Shown here: positions 21,995 through 33,519 of the stretch, piece after piece | Numbering within the stretch: the first letter of the stretch is position 1 | Layout of the letters: each line of letters opens with the position of its first letter | Assembly: GCF_040712315.1 (NCBI RefSeq) | Contig: NC_134017.1 | Location: 22,097,822-22,161,821, forward strand | DNA from: Castanea sativa | Lineage: Eukaryota > Streptophyta > Magnoliopsida > Fagales > Fagaceae | DNA length: 64,000 nucleotides | Reading direction: 5' to 3' | Translations under genes and position numbers: made by a program | The notes under the pieces: model-generated | Told to the model about the DNA's origin: nothing | Database searches by the model: none | Seen by the model: only the letters and a program-made list of their open reading frames with translations

Positions 21995-22641
21995 CCCCTT
22001 ACTCACACTTATCTCATCTGTTCTTTCACATCACTGCTGCCCTCATAGTTGCTCATCTATCACACCTACTGTCAAATCTCAAGTATTAATATTCTTTTTA
22101 TTTTTTCTCCTTTTCATTTAATACCAAATTTATCCAAGTATCTGGTGATAGAATAAAAAAAAACGCTTTTTATTTTTTATTTTTATGAAGTGAACCAAGG
22201 CAGGGCCTTTGGACCCACCCCTAGGGATTAAACCGCGGATACATGACCCCACTTGCAAGAATTGTGTGTCAAGTAATCCAGAGAAACTCCTAGTGGGGAT
22301 CAAACCAAGAATGCTTGAGACTTTAGTTCATCCCAAGTCTGCAACCGCTGGACTTCACCCTAACGGGTTGACAAAAAACAACACTTTTTAACAATTTTTG
22401 CGGGAGTCCAAAGATCGTAAGTGGGGCATGACAAGTTTGAAGAGATGAATTTGCAGGAAAAGCATTATGACAAGGTGATGGTTTTAGAAATGTGCAATCT
22501 GTGTGATGATTATTGTTTTAACTGTTCCCTCTCTTTCTCTCTCTCACCTGCCTTTCTGATGCATAAACATTATTATAACTAGCCTTTAACCCGCACAATG
22601 CGCGGGGTATTCCTAACAAAGCAACTTCTATTATAGAGGCT
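21995..22641. repeat. Right copy of the 648-bp direct repeat flanking the MULE
   Basis: It matches 13332-13979: MLN51 intron with SINE (22165-22370), exon 2 (about 22402-22474, donor gtgatgg) and the Helitron end. Here the Helitron continues beyond 22641, so this copy keeps the original continuation. Confidence 0.9.
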
Positions 22642-23353
22642 TTTTTTTTTGGGGTCGCTTTTTTTTTTCTTTCTTTCTTTTTTTTTTTTTATAAAAAAAG
22701 TCAATACTTTCTATTCAACCCAATTCAAGTCTGATGTGTTTTCTAGTGACATTACATTTTATTAAAATATCAAATTTTCTTGATTTTTTTAATTATTTCT
22801 CTTTCTTCATTCACAACAACCATCATCTACTTTCTTCCTTCATCTTCAAGATACATAAAGAAAAATAAAATAAAATAAATAGTGTTAGTGTGAATTTAAA
22901 GGTTTGCTATAAATTTACACGGTCACTATATAGCAAACCTATAATTTTACACGATTATATATGGATTAATGTGGGTCATTTTTGTGCAAAACTGTGTAAA
23001 TTTTACACATTTTTCTATTTTACACTCATTGATGTGATTGCTCTAACAATGGAAAAAGAAATACCCTTTCTTTATCTCATATATAGGCTTCTTATAACCT
23101 TCCTTTTCCTCTATCTACAACATCAACATCACCACCTTTGCAAATAGTTGGTTGTCCCGGTTATTGGCTTCTTAGCTTTAGGAGCATCATAATTATAGAA
23201 TGATTTCTATCCCAACATAGCTAGCTCCTAGTATTCCATCCAAACCTTTCATATCAACCTGGAATGAAGGGCTTTTGTTATTAGTTTTTGCATAAGAAGA
23301 TGAACAAAACTTTAATATTGAAAAGCACAAAATGAATGAAATTATAGAGAGAT

Positions 23354-23357
<4 letters not shown>

Positions 23358-23399
<42 letters not shown>

Positions 23400-23407
23400 G
23401 AGAGAGA
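23358..23407. repeat. (GA)n microsatellite
   Basis: A nearly pure run of about 25 GA units inside the Helitron-like insertion; complementary to the CT run at 23834. Confidence 0.95.
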
Positions 23408-23830
23408 TGGAGGTTAAGTATAGTACCATGTAACTGTATCTTTTTGGTTCTTTAGTTTGGCAGGACCAAACTCCCAACTCTTTAAAATCACCATTTCTCA
23501 TCAACAATAATTTTCTCAAAGATAAAATGCAATCATATTTGCAATTGACATATACATTCAGATTTGCAAAAATAAACCCACACTCATACTCAAATTAATA
23601 ACCAACCCCTTGTTTTCCTCCAAACAAATCACACACAAATAGTGCTTCAAAGGAAATTAATGACCAAAGCCTTAATTATATTTTGCATCCAATTCAAAAC
23701 CAAAGCCATATGTTAGCAGTAAATTTGGAAATAAAATTTAAAACTTTAATAATAATATTTTGAAAGTTAAGATGGTGGCTTTAAGTTGTAAAACAGGGTG
23801 GCACTGGTTTGACAGTGGTAAATTTCCTTA

Positions 23831-23833
<3 letters not shown>

Positions 23834-23885
<52 letters not shown>
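23834..23885. repeat. (CT)n microsatellite
   Basis: A pure run of about 25 CT units, about 430 bp from the GA run; the two could pair as a long hairpin. Confidence 0.95.
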
Positions 23886-23889
<4 letters not shown>

Positions 23890-25417
23890 GAATTTTGATG
23901 ATCTTGATTAAACCCTATAATCAACACAATAAGAAATAGAGAAAGCAGAAAGGTAAAGGAAACATTAACGAAAGACATTTCAGTTAAACATTAAAAAAAA
24001 CCACAAAATAAATTAGAAAACAAATAGAAAGCCAAAGGTTATATACGCCAAAGGAAAGCATCCAAAGGAGGAGCATAACCCCATCAATTAACCATGCAAT
24101 CAAAGTAACAGTATTTGAATAGGAAAAGCAATTGTGGGAAAAGTTAAACTACTGGTAGAAACAATATTTGAAGAAGGGAAAAAATTATGTTATGGCCTTG
24201 GGAATATATTGTTGAAGAAAATTCAAATAAGATATATGTAAAGAACATCTAGAAGAAGTCCTATAAACGAATAGAAAAAATAGCAGAATAACTCATATAA
24301 GAAATGTGTAAAAGAATAACTCATAAGCAATATCCAGCAACGTAGAAATTAATCAATGACAAATGAAATTTACAATTGAATCCAAGAGAGAGTTAAATAA
24401 ATAAACGCTGAGTGGAACGATTCGAAACTCTTCGCCAGGAATACTCATTCAAGAAGCATAAAAGAAATTGAAAAGATCAAAAATACTCTGCTCTCTATGC
24501 GATTGAAAAATTACCCAAAACAATTTTAACTTGAAAATCCAAAACCAAACCAAACCAAAGCAACACAAATACCCTAACCATAAACCAAATCTAATCCAAT
24601 AAACTTAATCAAAATCAAATCTAGCCCAAATGCCTAAATCGAACCTATAGTACCAAACACCCAAACATAAATCATAGTTACCACATTATTTTAAAAAGAA
24701 TAAAAAAAACCTTTACCAGTAATAGTTCCAGCTTTATGACGATGGTGGCTGCCCTGAGATTTATCTCTCTTTCAATCTTTGTTTTTCTTCTATGTCTAAA
24801 TAGTGTAACATTCTTAACAGGTTCATTATCTCAATTGAAGACTCCATTCTTCCTTTTCTTCTTTAAAAATATGGCAGCCATTGGTGAGAGAGACACAAAG
24901 ACCTAAACTGAAACCAATCCAAACAAATATAAAATAACTTGATCATATTTAATGCACAAACTGAAAAGACCTAAATCAAAACCACTCCAAATAAAATATC
25001 AAATTATGATCATATTTAATGATCAAATTGAAAAATGAAGAGAGAAACTTACAGGTAGCGATTCTGACATGATGATGGTGGGAGGATTGTCATTATTGGG
25101 AAGTCTGCCTAATACTGACTCTGTTCTCTGATTTTTTTTTTTTTTGGTTTAGTAATCGCTAATCAGGCAGTAACAAACGAAAAAGAAATTTATTTAACAA
25201 TAAATGAAATAGAAGATGGTTAATTGACAATTGCAACTCTTTATCGATCCAACATGAGATCAAAACATGCATAAAAGGAAATAACAATAATACACAAAGA
25301 AGCAATAATTATAGCAGTAATTACATGACAAATTGACAAATTCCAACTCTTTTTGACAAATTGACATATCATATACTATATTGTAGGAATCAACATATAC
25401 AATATATGATATGATGA

Positions 25418-26390
25418 TTTTAGGGTCAGAGAATTCCAAGGGTCATTATCGAGGCTGTGGTAAAAGTCGAGTATTGATGGAGGGTTTTTAAGAGGGAATA
25501 GGTCTAAAGCATTTAAAAATAATAATCAGATCCAGGCACCTAAGGGTGTGAGGGTGAGAGGGCCCAGACGCTATGAACCTGCCTATAGAAACAGAAGTCA
25601 GGCACCTCAAACTGAAAACAGACAGTGAAATTAAACTTTGAGCTTAATGGCTTTCAGTAAAAAAATTCCCCTATGTTCAACAGGTTAGGCTTAAAATTTA
25701 CTGTTTGCTGATGTTTCAGATCTGGGTAGCCTCTTAGAGTACTTCTTACACTAACTCTGCTAGAGCTTTCTCGTCCACCTCAAATGTGGAATCTGATCCT
25801 GTTCCTAAGAGGAGACAAGTGTTCTCAAGCTCGAACTCAGGTAGTTCCTACAGAGATCTTCACCCAACTGTGATGGATGACGGTTCTTCTGTCCAACAAA
25901 CCAATTCATTGCTGCAGGGGAAGAATATAGCTGAATCTGTTGGCATGGACAATCTTTACATTGATGATTCCATCAACACTGGTGCTGGGAAGCCTTTGTC
26001 TAATATGCAAATGCCACTTTCTGGATCCTCATTAGTCAATCCTACACAATCTCTTCCACTTATGGCTCAGGGAAGGGGTTTTTCTATCCTAGGACAAATG
26101 AATTATCAACAGGGCCCATCTCATAATCAAGTCAATAGAGTTTCTTCTTCAACACAACTCCATTCTGTTCAGAAAGGTCCTGTTCAAAGTAGAGGTCAAC
26201 CTCCTGCACAGTAGTTAAGCCAGCGGCCTTGTAGTGGTTCTCAATCTTCCTCCCCACCAAAACAGCTCTTTCAATAAATTCTAATGAATCTGGAGAAGCC
26301 GAATCTCGTTTGGAGTCAAATAAATATAAAGGTGCATTGGTTGGAAAGGGAAAAACCAGTACTCAAGGTGCTGGAAGAGGAAAAAAAACA
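25418..26390 (+). pseudogene. MLN51: MLN51 pseudogene, copy A, 3' part
   Basis: After the Helitron the gene resumes with the Arg/Gly-rich exon (25424 to about 25626; FLRGNRSKAFKNNN, PKGVRVRGPRRYEP), then an exon from 25720 (acceptor tttcag) encoding the Ser-rich central part (VESDPVPKRRQVFSSS, SVGMDNLYIDDSINTGAGKP). A TAG just after the acceptor (tcttagagt), which I read as a 1-nt loss from a Leu-Glu-Ser frame, and a second TAG after PPAQ at about 26213, are both also present in copy B. Homology to copy B ends near 26385 within KTSTQGAGRGK, so the last exons are absent from copy A. Confidence 0.85.
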
Positions 26391-27752
26391 TATTTTTTAA
26401 AGAAAACTCCAACGTGGTAAATCATATTTATCTTGGAAAACATTTCTTTCGGCTTCCTTAGGAATAACAAAGAAAACATGTATCAAGAATCATTCCCCCT
26501 TTTTTTCTAAACGTTTTTTTGATAAAAAAAAATATTCTTGACACATTTTGAAAGGCACTTTTGAAAACATTTATTAAAAAAAGCCTTTTTGAAAACAGAT
26601 TGGAAAAACGTTTTTGAAAACATTTGTGTTATCACTTTTTTTTTTTTAAGGTTTCGGGTTTCCCTTAAAAAAACAGATTTTGATTTATATATATATTTTT
26701 TGAAAATAGATTTTTTTTTTTTTTTTAAAGATAGTTATTGACGAGGAATGTAGACGAACAACAAAAATAAATTGCAAGGAAAATAATGAGTTTGAAATTT
26801 AATTGACATAAAAGTAAAGAGTTTGGAATTTAAATGACATAAAAGTAAAGAGCTTGAAGTATTGATTTTTTTTTTCTCTCTCGTAAACGGATTTTAATCT
26901 CTTTCAAGCTTTATGGACTCTTCAACATAAAGAAATGGGAGTTCTAAGCCATCGTCATTCTTATGAGACATACTCATATTGTGCTCTAACGGAGATTTAA
27001 AAACCATTCAAGAGTGAAGATGTAAAATCTTTTTTTTAGGTGTCTATATATATATATCCTATATATATATGAGTGCAATAAAATAAAGGGGGAGAGGGGA
27101 TGTGCAAGAAATTAAATGGAATGACAATAAAATAAAAAAGGGATGGGGATTGCTTGAAAGTAAATGGGATGACATAAAATAGAATGGGATGAGAATTAAT
27201 TGAAAGTACACGGGATGACATGAAATTAAAAAACAATAATAAATAGGTAAGATGAGATTTCTTCCCCCTAAGGGTACTTCCCATACATAGCCTAGAAGAT
27301 TGTCTAATACCCATGTAGGGATACCAACACAATAATATAAACCAACAACGATAATATGAACATTGAAATAAAGAGATAGATATATACACAATAAGTACAG
27401 TGACATAGTAAAAATAAAGCAACTATGAACAACAAGCAAAAAAGAAATGATTTTATATATATGGAAATGATTATTACAATATAATAAAAGGGGTGGGATG
27501 GGTTTAGTTATTAAGGAACTAACCCATCCCTATAGCCTTACCCACAAAGCTTACAAAAAAAAATGATAAGTCTTTTTTGTGTAGAGGGTTTCCTAGAGAG
27601 AGAGAGGAGAGAGATTTTTTTTTTTTGATTTTCTAAGGCTTTTTTTTTTTTATAGAATTTCCTCATTCCTTTTTTTTAAAATTTTTTTTTAAAATTTCCC
27701 TCACTTTTCTTCTCTATTTCTCTATTTGTTTCCACTATTTTTCTCCCTAAAA

Positions 27753-27783
<31 letters not shown>

Positions 27784-29030
27784 CATTTTTTTTCTCTCTC
27801 AAAAATGGGGGGTAATTTATAGGGGAAGGTGGAAAATGGGGGGCTAGCATTAGTGTATCAGGATACACCAATGCTAGTCTCCTACTTTTGCCACTTCATC
27901 AGCCATTTTTTCGTCTTTTTCTGATTTCTGGCCCGATATTCACGCGGCTGTTTGGCGGCCTTTCCGAGTTCTGTTTTCTTTAAATTTTATATGCATGAAA
28001 ATCTTTGAATGTCTAGTTTCCAACAGTCCTATCCTCGTTTGATTTGGATTACGATTGTCGAGATATCACGCTCAGAAGGAAGGTGATGCAAAACTAAAAA
28101 ATTAAGAACGTTTTTTTTTGATAATTTCATATCTTCCAATCCAAAGCAGATATCATCGAGCCCTTTTGGTGAAAATTAGCCAAGGCCTTGTTCTTCAAGA
28201 TGGTTCAGCCCACTCCTTCCAGTTCTTGCCCAATCGGTACAGTTTATTGTGCGAAGTTGGGTAAAAAATTGCCAGTTTTTCTTTGAAAAATAGTGAAGAT
28301 TTTAATTGGGTTTTCGGTATATTTTTGAGATATCCTATCCATTTTAACTCTAATTTTGGCCTATAAACTATCGTTTCGAAGGGAAAAATACGACCTACAA
28401 GATGGTCTAAAATTTAACATGATCCAACAGTCAGATAAATAACAACAACAAAAAGCATAGCCTTTTATAACCGTAGTCTTAAATACAGGGGGGAAAGAAT
28501 TTGTGTTGCCATTTATAGGTGTACTATAAAAATTAATAAATTTGAAAGAAATCTTTGGTGGTACTTGACATTTAAAAAATTAATAATTTGAGCAACTAAT
28601 AACGACCAAAGGCTTTTTAAAGTTTAACCAACTGCTCACTGATAATGACCAAAGGTTTTTTAAAGTTTCAACTAGTACTTCAAAGTTCTACTACTTGACT
28701 AAAAGGCTTGCATAATTGGTGTACTTAACAACTTGACCACAAAAAATTAATTAACCTGTGTTTTTGGGGTCTAAACAACCCCGTCATCATTATTAACTTA
28801 TAGTACAAATTAAATAACCCATCATCACTCGAATTATTAACCGAATTCTTTACATCAATTTAAATAAGTGGTAAATTTAATGGCATGGTGGCCTAAAGCT
28901 AAATTATATAATGAGACTAACGGTGATAAAAGAAGCGAGATGATAAAATGAAATTATAACCAAGTGTAAACAATAGGAATAACATTTATACTAAGCATGT
29001 CTAAACTTTTATACAAACCCATAACCAAAC
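26391..29030. other. Intergenic spacer with simple repeats
   Basis: No gene is seen. Contents: repeats with ttttgaaaaca (26530-26640), poly-T/poly-A runs, GA and TA runs near 27600 and 27760-27785, and a less A/T-biased stretch at 27850-28420 that could be an old dispersed repeat. Two imperfect copies of aatgaccaaaggttttttaaag lie at about 28600-28665. Confidence 0.5.
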
Positions 29031-29212
29031 AGTAGAAAGGAGACGGTTGGGCTGGGTTATACTATCCGGCCCATTAGTTTTTTTTATTTTTTATTTTTTT
29101 TTTATTTTTTTTATTTTTATATAGGACCCCTTTATTGAAAATTCAAAAAAACAAAGCCCAGCCCAGCTAAGCCCCTGCACTAGTTATTTAAACGTCATAG
29201 CCGAGCACAACA

Positions 29213-29222
29213 CCCAACGGCT
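29213..29222 (+). promoter_or_regulatory. MSA-type (G2/M) promoter element upstream of the E2 pseudogene
   Basis: CCCAACGGCT fits the M-phase-specific activator consensus YCYAACGGYY, bound by three-repeat MYB proteins in plant B-type cyclin and other mitotic genes. It lies about 110 bp upstream of the presumed ATG, with a TATA-like tatttaaa at about 29185. UBE2C/UBC19-UBC20 genes are expressed in dividing cells, which fits. Function here is an inference. Confidence 0.5.
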
Positions 29223-29243
29223 CTTTTTCCTTTTCTCCTTTCA

Positions 29244-29276
<33 letters not shown>

Positions 29277-29330
29277 TCTTTCTTCCTCCGCTGCTTCTTC
29301 TCTTTCTTCTTCACCGGTGCATCTATACAT

Positions 29331-32300
29331 ATGGCGACCAAACCCTCCTGACCGTTGGTACTCAGTCTGTTCTCAAAAGGTTTATTTGGGTTTGTCAAGA
29401 ATTTGGGTTTTTTTTTTTTTCCAATTATATGTTGATGATTATTGAATGTATGTGGGCAAGCTGTTTGTTGAAAGGTTTCTTAGAGGATTAATGGGTTATT
29501 TTGGGGTCTGGGTTTGTCCATTTGTTATGGGTTATTGGGTTTTTGTTTCTGAGTTTGTTTGTAAAAGGGTTGCTTAGAAAGCTAAATGGGGTTTTTGAGG
29601 GTATTGGCTTTTTGTTTATTTTTGAATCTCAGAGAATTTAGATTTTGAAAACTTGGATGTTTGAATTGCCTTTTTATTTTATTTTTATGGGGTTTGTAGG
29701 GTTTCTAATGCTGTTTCCTTCGTTATTGTCTTATGAAACAGGTTGCAATCTGACTTGATGGCCTTAATGGTAAGAACCTAGTGACTTAACCTAAATTTTT
29801 CTATAATTGAGATGGGTTTTTCTTTTGTTGTTGGGAAAGAACGTAAGGTTTTTCAAAAAAAAAATTTGTGCAACCAAACGCTATCTTTGAACTCACAATT
29901 TGATTCCTGTGAGTGAAGATTAGGTAGTTTGGATTTGATAACTATTGTATTAACTTTATTCCTTGTTTTGCCACATTTTGCTTCTCATTTGCAGTTTGGG
30001 TTTTAGTGCAAATATGTTCATTTTTATAATGTGATGATATAAAAAAGATCAGTGGGCTGGATGCTTTGGACTTGAAAGAACCACTTGCTCCCTCTGCGGC
30101 CTAAAGAAAAAGAAAAGCGAATCAAAAGGCGACCGGGGCTGCCGGCCAAAAACCCTCCGATGGCAAAGTTAGTTGTTCTCTCTATTATTCTTGAAGTTCC
30201 AACTTTTTTGGAGTAAGTTTCACGTACCTTTGTTTTGTCAGAATCAGTGTTTATATAGCGTTCTCATAAACGGTTATTGAATACTGGAACCTCCCCTAGA
30301 TTCGAGGAGGCAAAAGGATTAAATGTAACTGCCATAACCGTTTAGGAGTTACATTTATATTTCACAACGGATATATGACAGTTATGCGTAGGATAAGGGA
30401 TTATCATATTATATTCGGAGATTTTCCTAAGTATGATATCCTCGTCCTGGAATTCCTTCGTTGAGTGTGCCTGATAATCTCAATAGCATCCTCGTCCACA
30501 AGTCTTTATGTGGACGAGCCCTCCCGGGATAAGCTGTGCGCATCCCATGGACGAGGGATGGAGCTTCGCCATCATCCTCAGGACGGCCTTGCCCGTTACC
30601 CTTGTTCTGAGGATAACTCCTGGACGGCTGCCGAGGTGATGATCGTCCAGGGATGGTCAGCGTCTTCGTCCCTCATCATAATGTTTCTTTTATAACCCAA
30701 TATTTGAATTTTTTTTCTTAAAAATAAAAAAATTATGTGCTCTTTGCTGTCAATGTTTCTTTTAGACCTAATTGGTTGCTTTCTGCTAAGGTTCATTTAC
30801 AATGCTTGATTACTTAAATGAAATAAATGCAAAAATGAAGCGCAATGATAAATTTGAATACGTGTGGCCAGCCCTGATTAGGTTGTTTAGGATTTATAGC
30901 TGACTCTGAAATTTTTGGATTGTGTCTGTGTCTGTATAGGATTTATAACTTATTTGGTGAAAAGTGAGGATTTGAAAATTTGTACATAAGAATCTTAAGG
31001 CTATGTTTTTATTTTTTGTTGTTGTTATTGTTCACTGTCCAATCTTTGGTTACTTTCTTTCATTTCATTATTTTAGGCTCCTATTTCCAGTCCACATGAA
31101 TATATGCCCTTTGGATCATTCTATATTTTTCTATTTGTTACTTGATAAAAATCAAGATTATATCAAAGTGAAAGAAAGGTCACCATGTTGTCTGTTGCTT
31201 TGAGCAGTTAGCTTTGTGTGTGAGTTATTGACGCAGCTTTTGTTTTGTTGTTTTTTTTTTTTAATATTACTTTTTCTATTTAGAGCTTCTATGTGAACAT
31301 TTCAACTGTGGTTTATGTTTTAGTGCAAGTTTACTACCAGTTCAAACATAATGTATCAAAGCATAATTTTGCCTTCTGGATTTTTACATTATAAAATCCT
31401 GGTTTTAAATTGTTTTGTCCCCTCTTTTGCTGTGAGGGGTTACTGATATGGAAGCATCTGGTTCAAATGTACCAAATTATGATGCGTTTGGGGCAAACAA
31501 GTGTTGAAGGGTTTGCTTGATGCGTTTGGTCCTACATTTTCTTGGTAGACTATTCCTTCTGTCTAATAGTCTAATTAATTGATGTTAATTGGAAATAGTG
31601 ATGTTCCTCCTGTGTTTTGCAGATAATTGTGGATTTGATATGCAACAGGTATTCATATTGTCTTGTTTATATTGCTTTCACTTAAGAAATATCCATTCTT
31701 TGGTAAATTGTGATTTTGTGATGCCACATCTCAATAGTGATTTATTAGAATGAACTATCTTGCTTTTGGAGGGCATTGCAGATTTGGTTGACAATTATTT
31801 GCTGCTTCTTTTCTTTTTGAAAAATTAATGTTAAAACATGTCTTATTTTACCTTATAATTTTGTTGATATTGTTGGCAGTTTTTTAGGGATAGTTGAACT
31901 GGATAGACTAGATAAACTGAGAAGGCCCAAGGGCTCCATGTGACCCCAGTGAGCCAAAGGCCTGAAAAAAATCTATGCAGAACCAAGAGCCACAAAGCTT
32001 AGGCCTTGCTAAGGAACTGCCCAATTCTCATAAGATCCTTGTATAGCATATGATACAGATAGAGCCCCAGTTTATCTATGGCCTTTTATGGAATCCCAGG
32101 CATGAATTAAAATGAGAGACTACTAGAATAGTTGTTGTTATTTAAAAAGTAAGAGGTGGGTTTTTCATTTTCAAATGACTATCCATTTAAGCCCCTGAAG
32201 GTCAAGTTCGAAACCAGCTGCTTCCTTCCCAATGTGGATGTCTATGGAAATATTTGCTTGGACATTCTTCAGGTAATTTTTTTTTTCGATTTTTTTTGCT

Positions 32301-32472
32301 GGGCTTGTTGAGATCATTTAGCACTACAATAATATATTGCTGAAAGTTTAATGTGTTGAAGTAATGATATGATTTGGCTGTGGTCTACTGCTTCATAATC
32401 TGATAACATGTGAAATCTTTATCTACAGGATAAATGCACCATTAACTAGGATGTACAATTTGGATTTGCAGT
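29331..32472 (+). pseudogene. UBC19/20-like: Ubiquitin-conjugating enzyme E2-C (UBC19/UBC20-like) pseudogene
   Basis: This E2 works with the anaphase-promoting complex. Exon 1 (29331-29379) gives MATKP, then after a frameshift (TGA at about 29349) TVGTQSVLK; exon 2 (29742-29769) gives LQSDLMALM with a split Arg codon. A later exon (about 32162-32272) gives NDYPFKPLKVKFETSC then PNVDVYGNICLDILQ, with a donor where the family has its intron. The fragment at 32429-32472 starts with DK but then has a stop. The exon for SGDAGISAFPEEDNIF and the catalytic-Cys surroundings (normally in HPNG/DVYGNICLD) are incomplete: NICLD with its Cys is present, the preceding exon is not found. Intron 2 contains a solo LTR. 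Non-functional. Confidence 0.85.
30032..30678. mobile_element. Solo LTR
   Basis: Begins TGATGA and ends TCATCA (TG...CA with a 6-bp inverted end) and is flanked on both sides by TAATG (30027-30031 and 30679-30683), a 5-bp target duplication. Length 647 bp, higher GC in its second half. It lies in an intron of the E2 pseudogene. Confidence 0.85.
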
Positions 32473-33519
32473 TCTAGTGAGTAGGGGAATCAATTTGGCT
32501 TTATAATATGATTTGTCTTTAGGTGTTTGTTGGTTCCTTCTGAAATGTGTTAGGGGAACTTCATTGCTTTTCCTCAAATGCCTTCCTTGTGGGGGTGGTT
32601 AAATTTATTATCTTTCTTTCCTTGATATTTACATCCACTTTCCACAAACATTGGTGCTTGGATGTTATTTAAGGGTGTGTTTATACTTCCTATGTATGGG
32701 GTTTTGTTTTCTTTTGAAATTTTCTAACAAATTAGTTACCTAACAATGAAATGTTATAGAAGGTAATGGGAGACTGGATATAGCAGCCTTTAGGGCATTC
32801 ATTACCATGTTAGATTTTATTTTATTCTCCCATTCTCTCTCACACTATCTTAATTTTCCTTGCACTATTTGGTTCTATAATAACATTTTGCTCATAATGT
32901 CTTTGCTTGTTTAGATCCTAAAAAATCTCATCCATCTTTCCGAGACAACCAAAATCAGGCAAAAGGATTAAGGTACTTGAGAAAGATTTTTACTTGCCAT
33001 TTTCTGAAAGTTGTCATGCCCTACACTTTTTTTTTACCCTGGCCACTCTCATTACACTGTCTTTACTAATTTTCACGTGAACTTTTGACTTTACTTATGA
33101 TATTTCTACGTTACTACGTTATGATATGTCATGCCCTACACTTATGATATTTCTACTTGAGAAAGATGTTTCTACGTTACTTATGATATTTGGTGAAACC
33201 AAAATGAAACATGATGATTTAGGGACATTATTCTTTCTTCTTACCATATCTTCATCTTTTCAAATTGGATTTGGGTTTAACAATTGTGGTTTCATCATCA
33301 ACTTACTCTGTTGTTGACAGGTTTATAAGTAGTGCACAAAATAAGTGTCTTTACATTAATCACATAGTATTTCAATTTCCACACAATCTATTGATTTTAA
33401 TTATTCAACTGTAGCTATAGATTTGTGTGCCTTGTTGTCAGTTTTGGATGACAGAGGTAAGTGGGAGGGTATCCTTATTGAATCTTTGGAGATAAAATAG
33501 TAAAGAGTACTGGAACCAG
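32473..33519. other. Spacer between the two pseudogenes
   Basis: A/T-rich DNA without a recognised exon. A short direct repeat (tcatgccctacact, at about 33016 and 33128) is the only structure seen. A possible acceptor with an open stretch at 33441-33470 belongs to nothing I can name. Confidence 0.4.

Larger units (their letters stand above)
22579..25417 (-). mobile_element. Helitron-like insertion (non-autonomous) in an MLN51 intron
   Basis: On the minus strand the segment starts with TC (TCATCATATC, complement ending at 25417) and ends with a GC-rich hairpin (cccgcgcattgtgcggg), about ten bases, and CTAG at 22579-22582. The flanks leave A at the 5' side and T at the 3' side, the usual Helitron target. 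Block B has the uninterrupted intron at about 59899-59925, an empty site. Length 2839 bp. I see no Rep/helicase coding. It contains a long GA run and a long CT run. Confidence 0.65.

Noticed and set aside
23193..23978. Frames containing SLSLSL and RERERE runs
   Set aside because: They are translations of the GA and CT microsatellites inside the Helitron-like insertion.
31003..31203. A 66-codon frame in the E2 pseudogene intron region
   Set aside because: It is hydrophobic from T-rich DNA, has no splice context and no family match.
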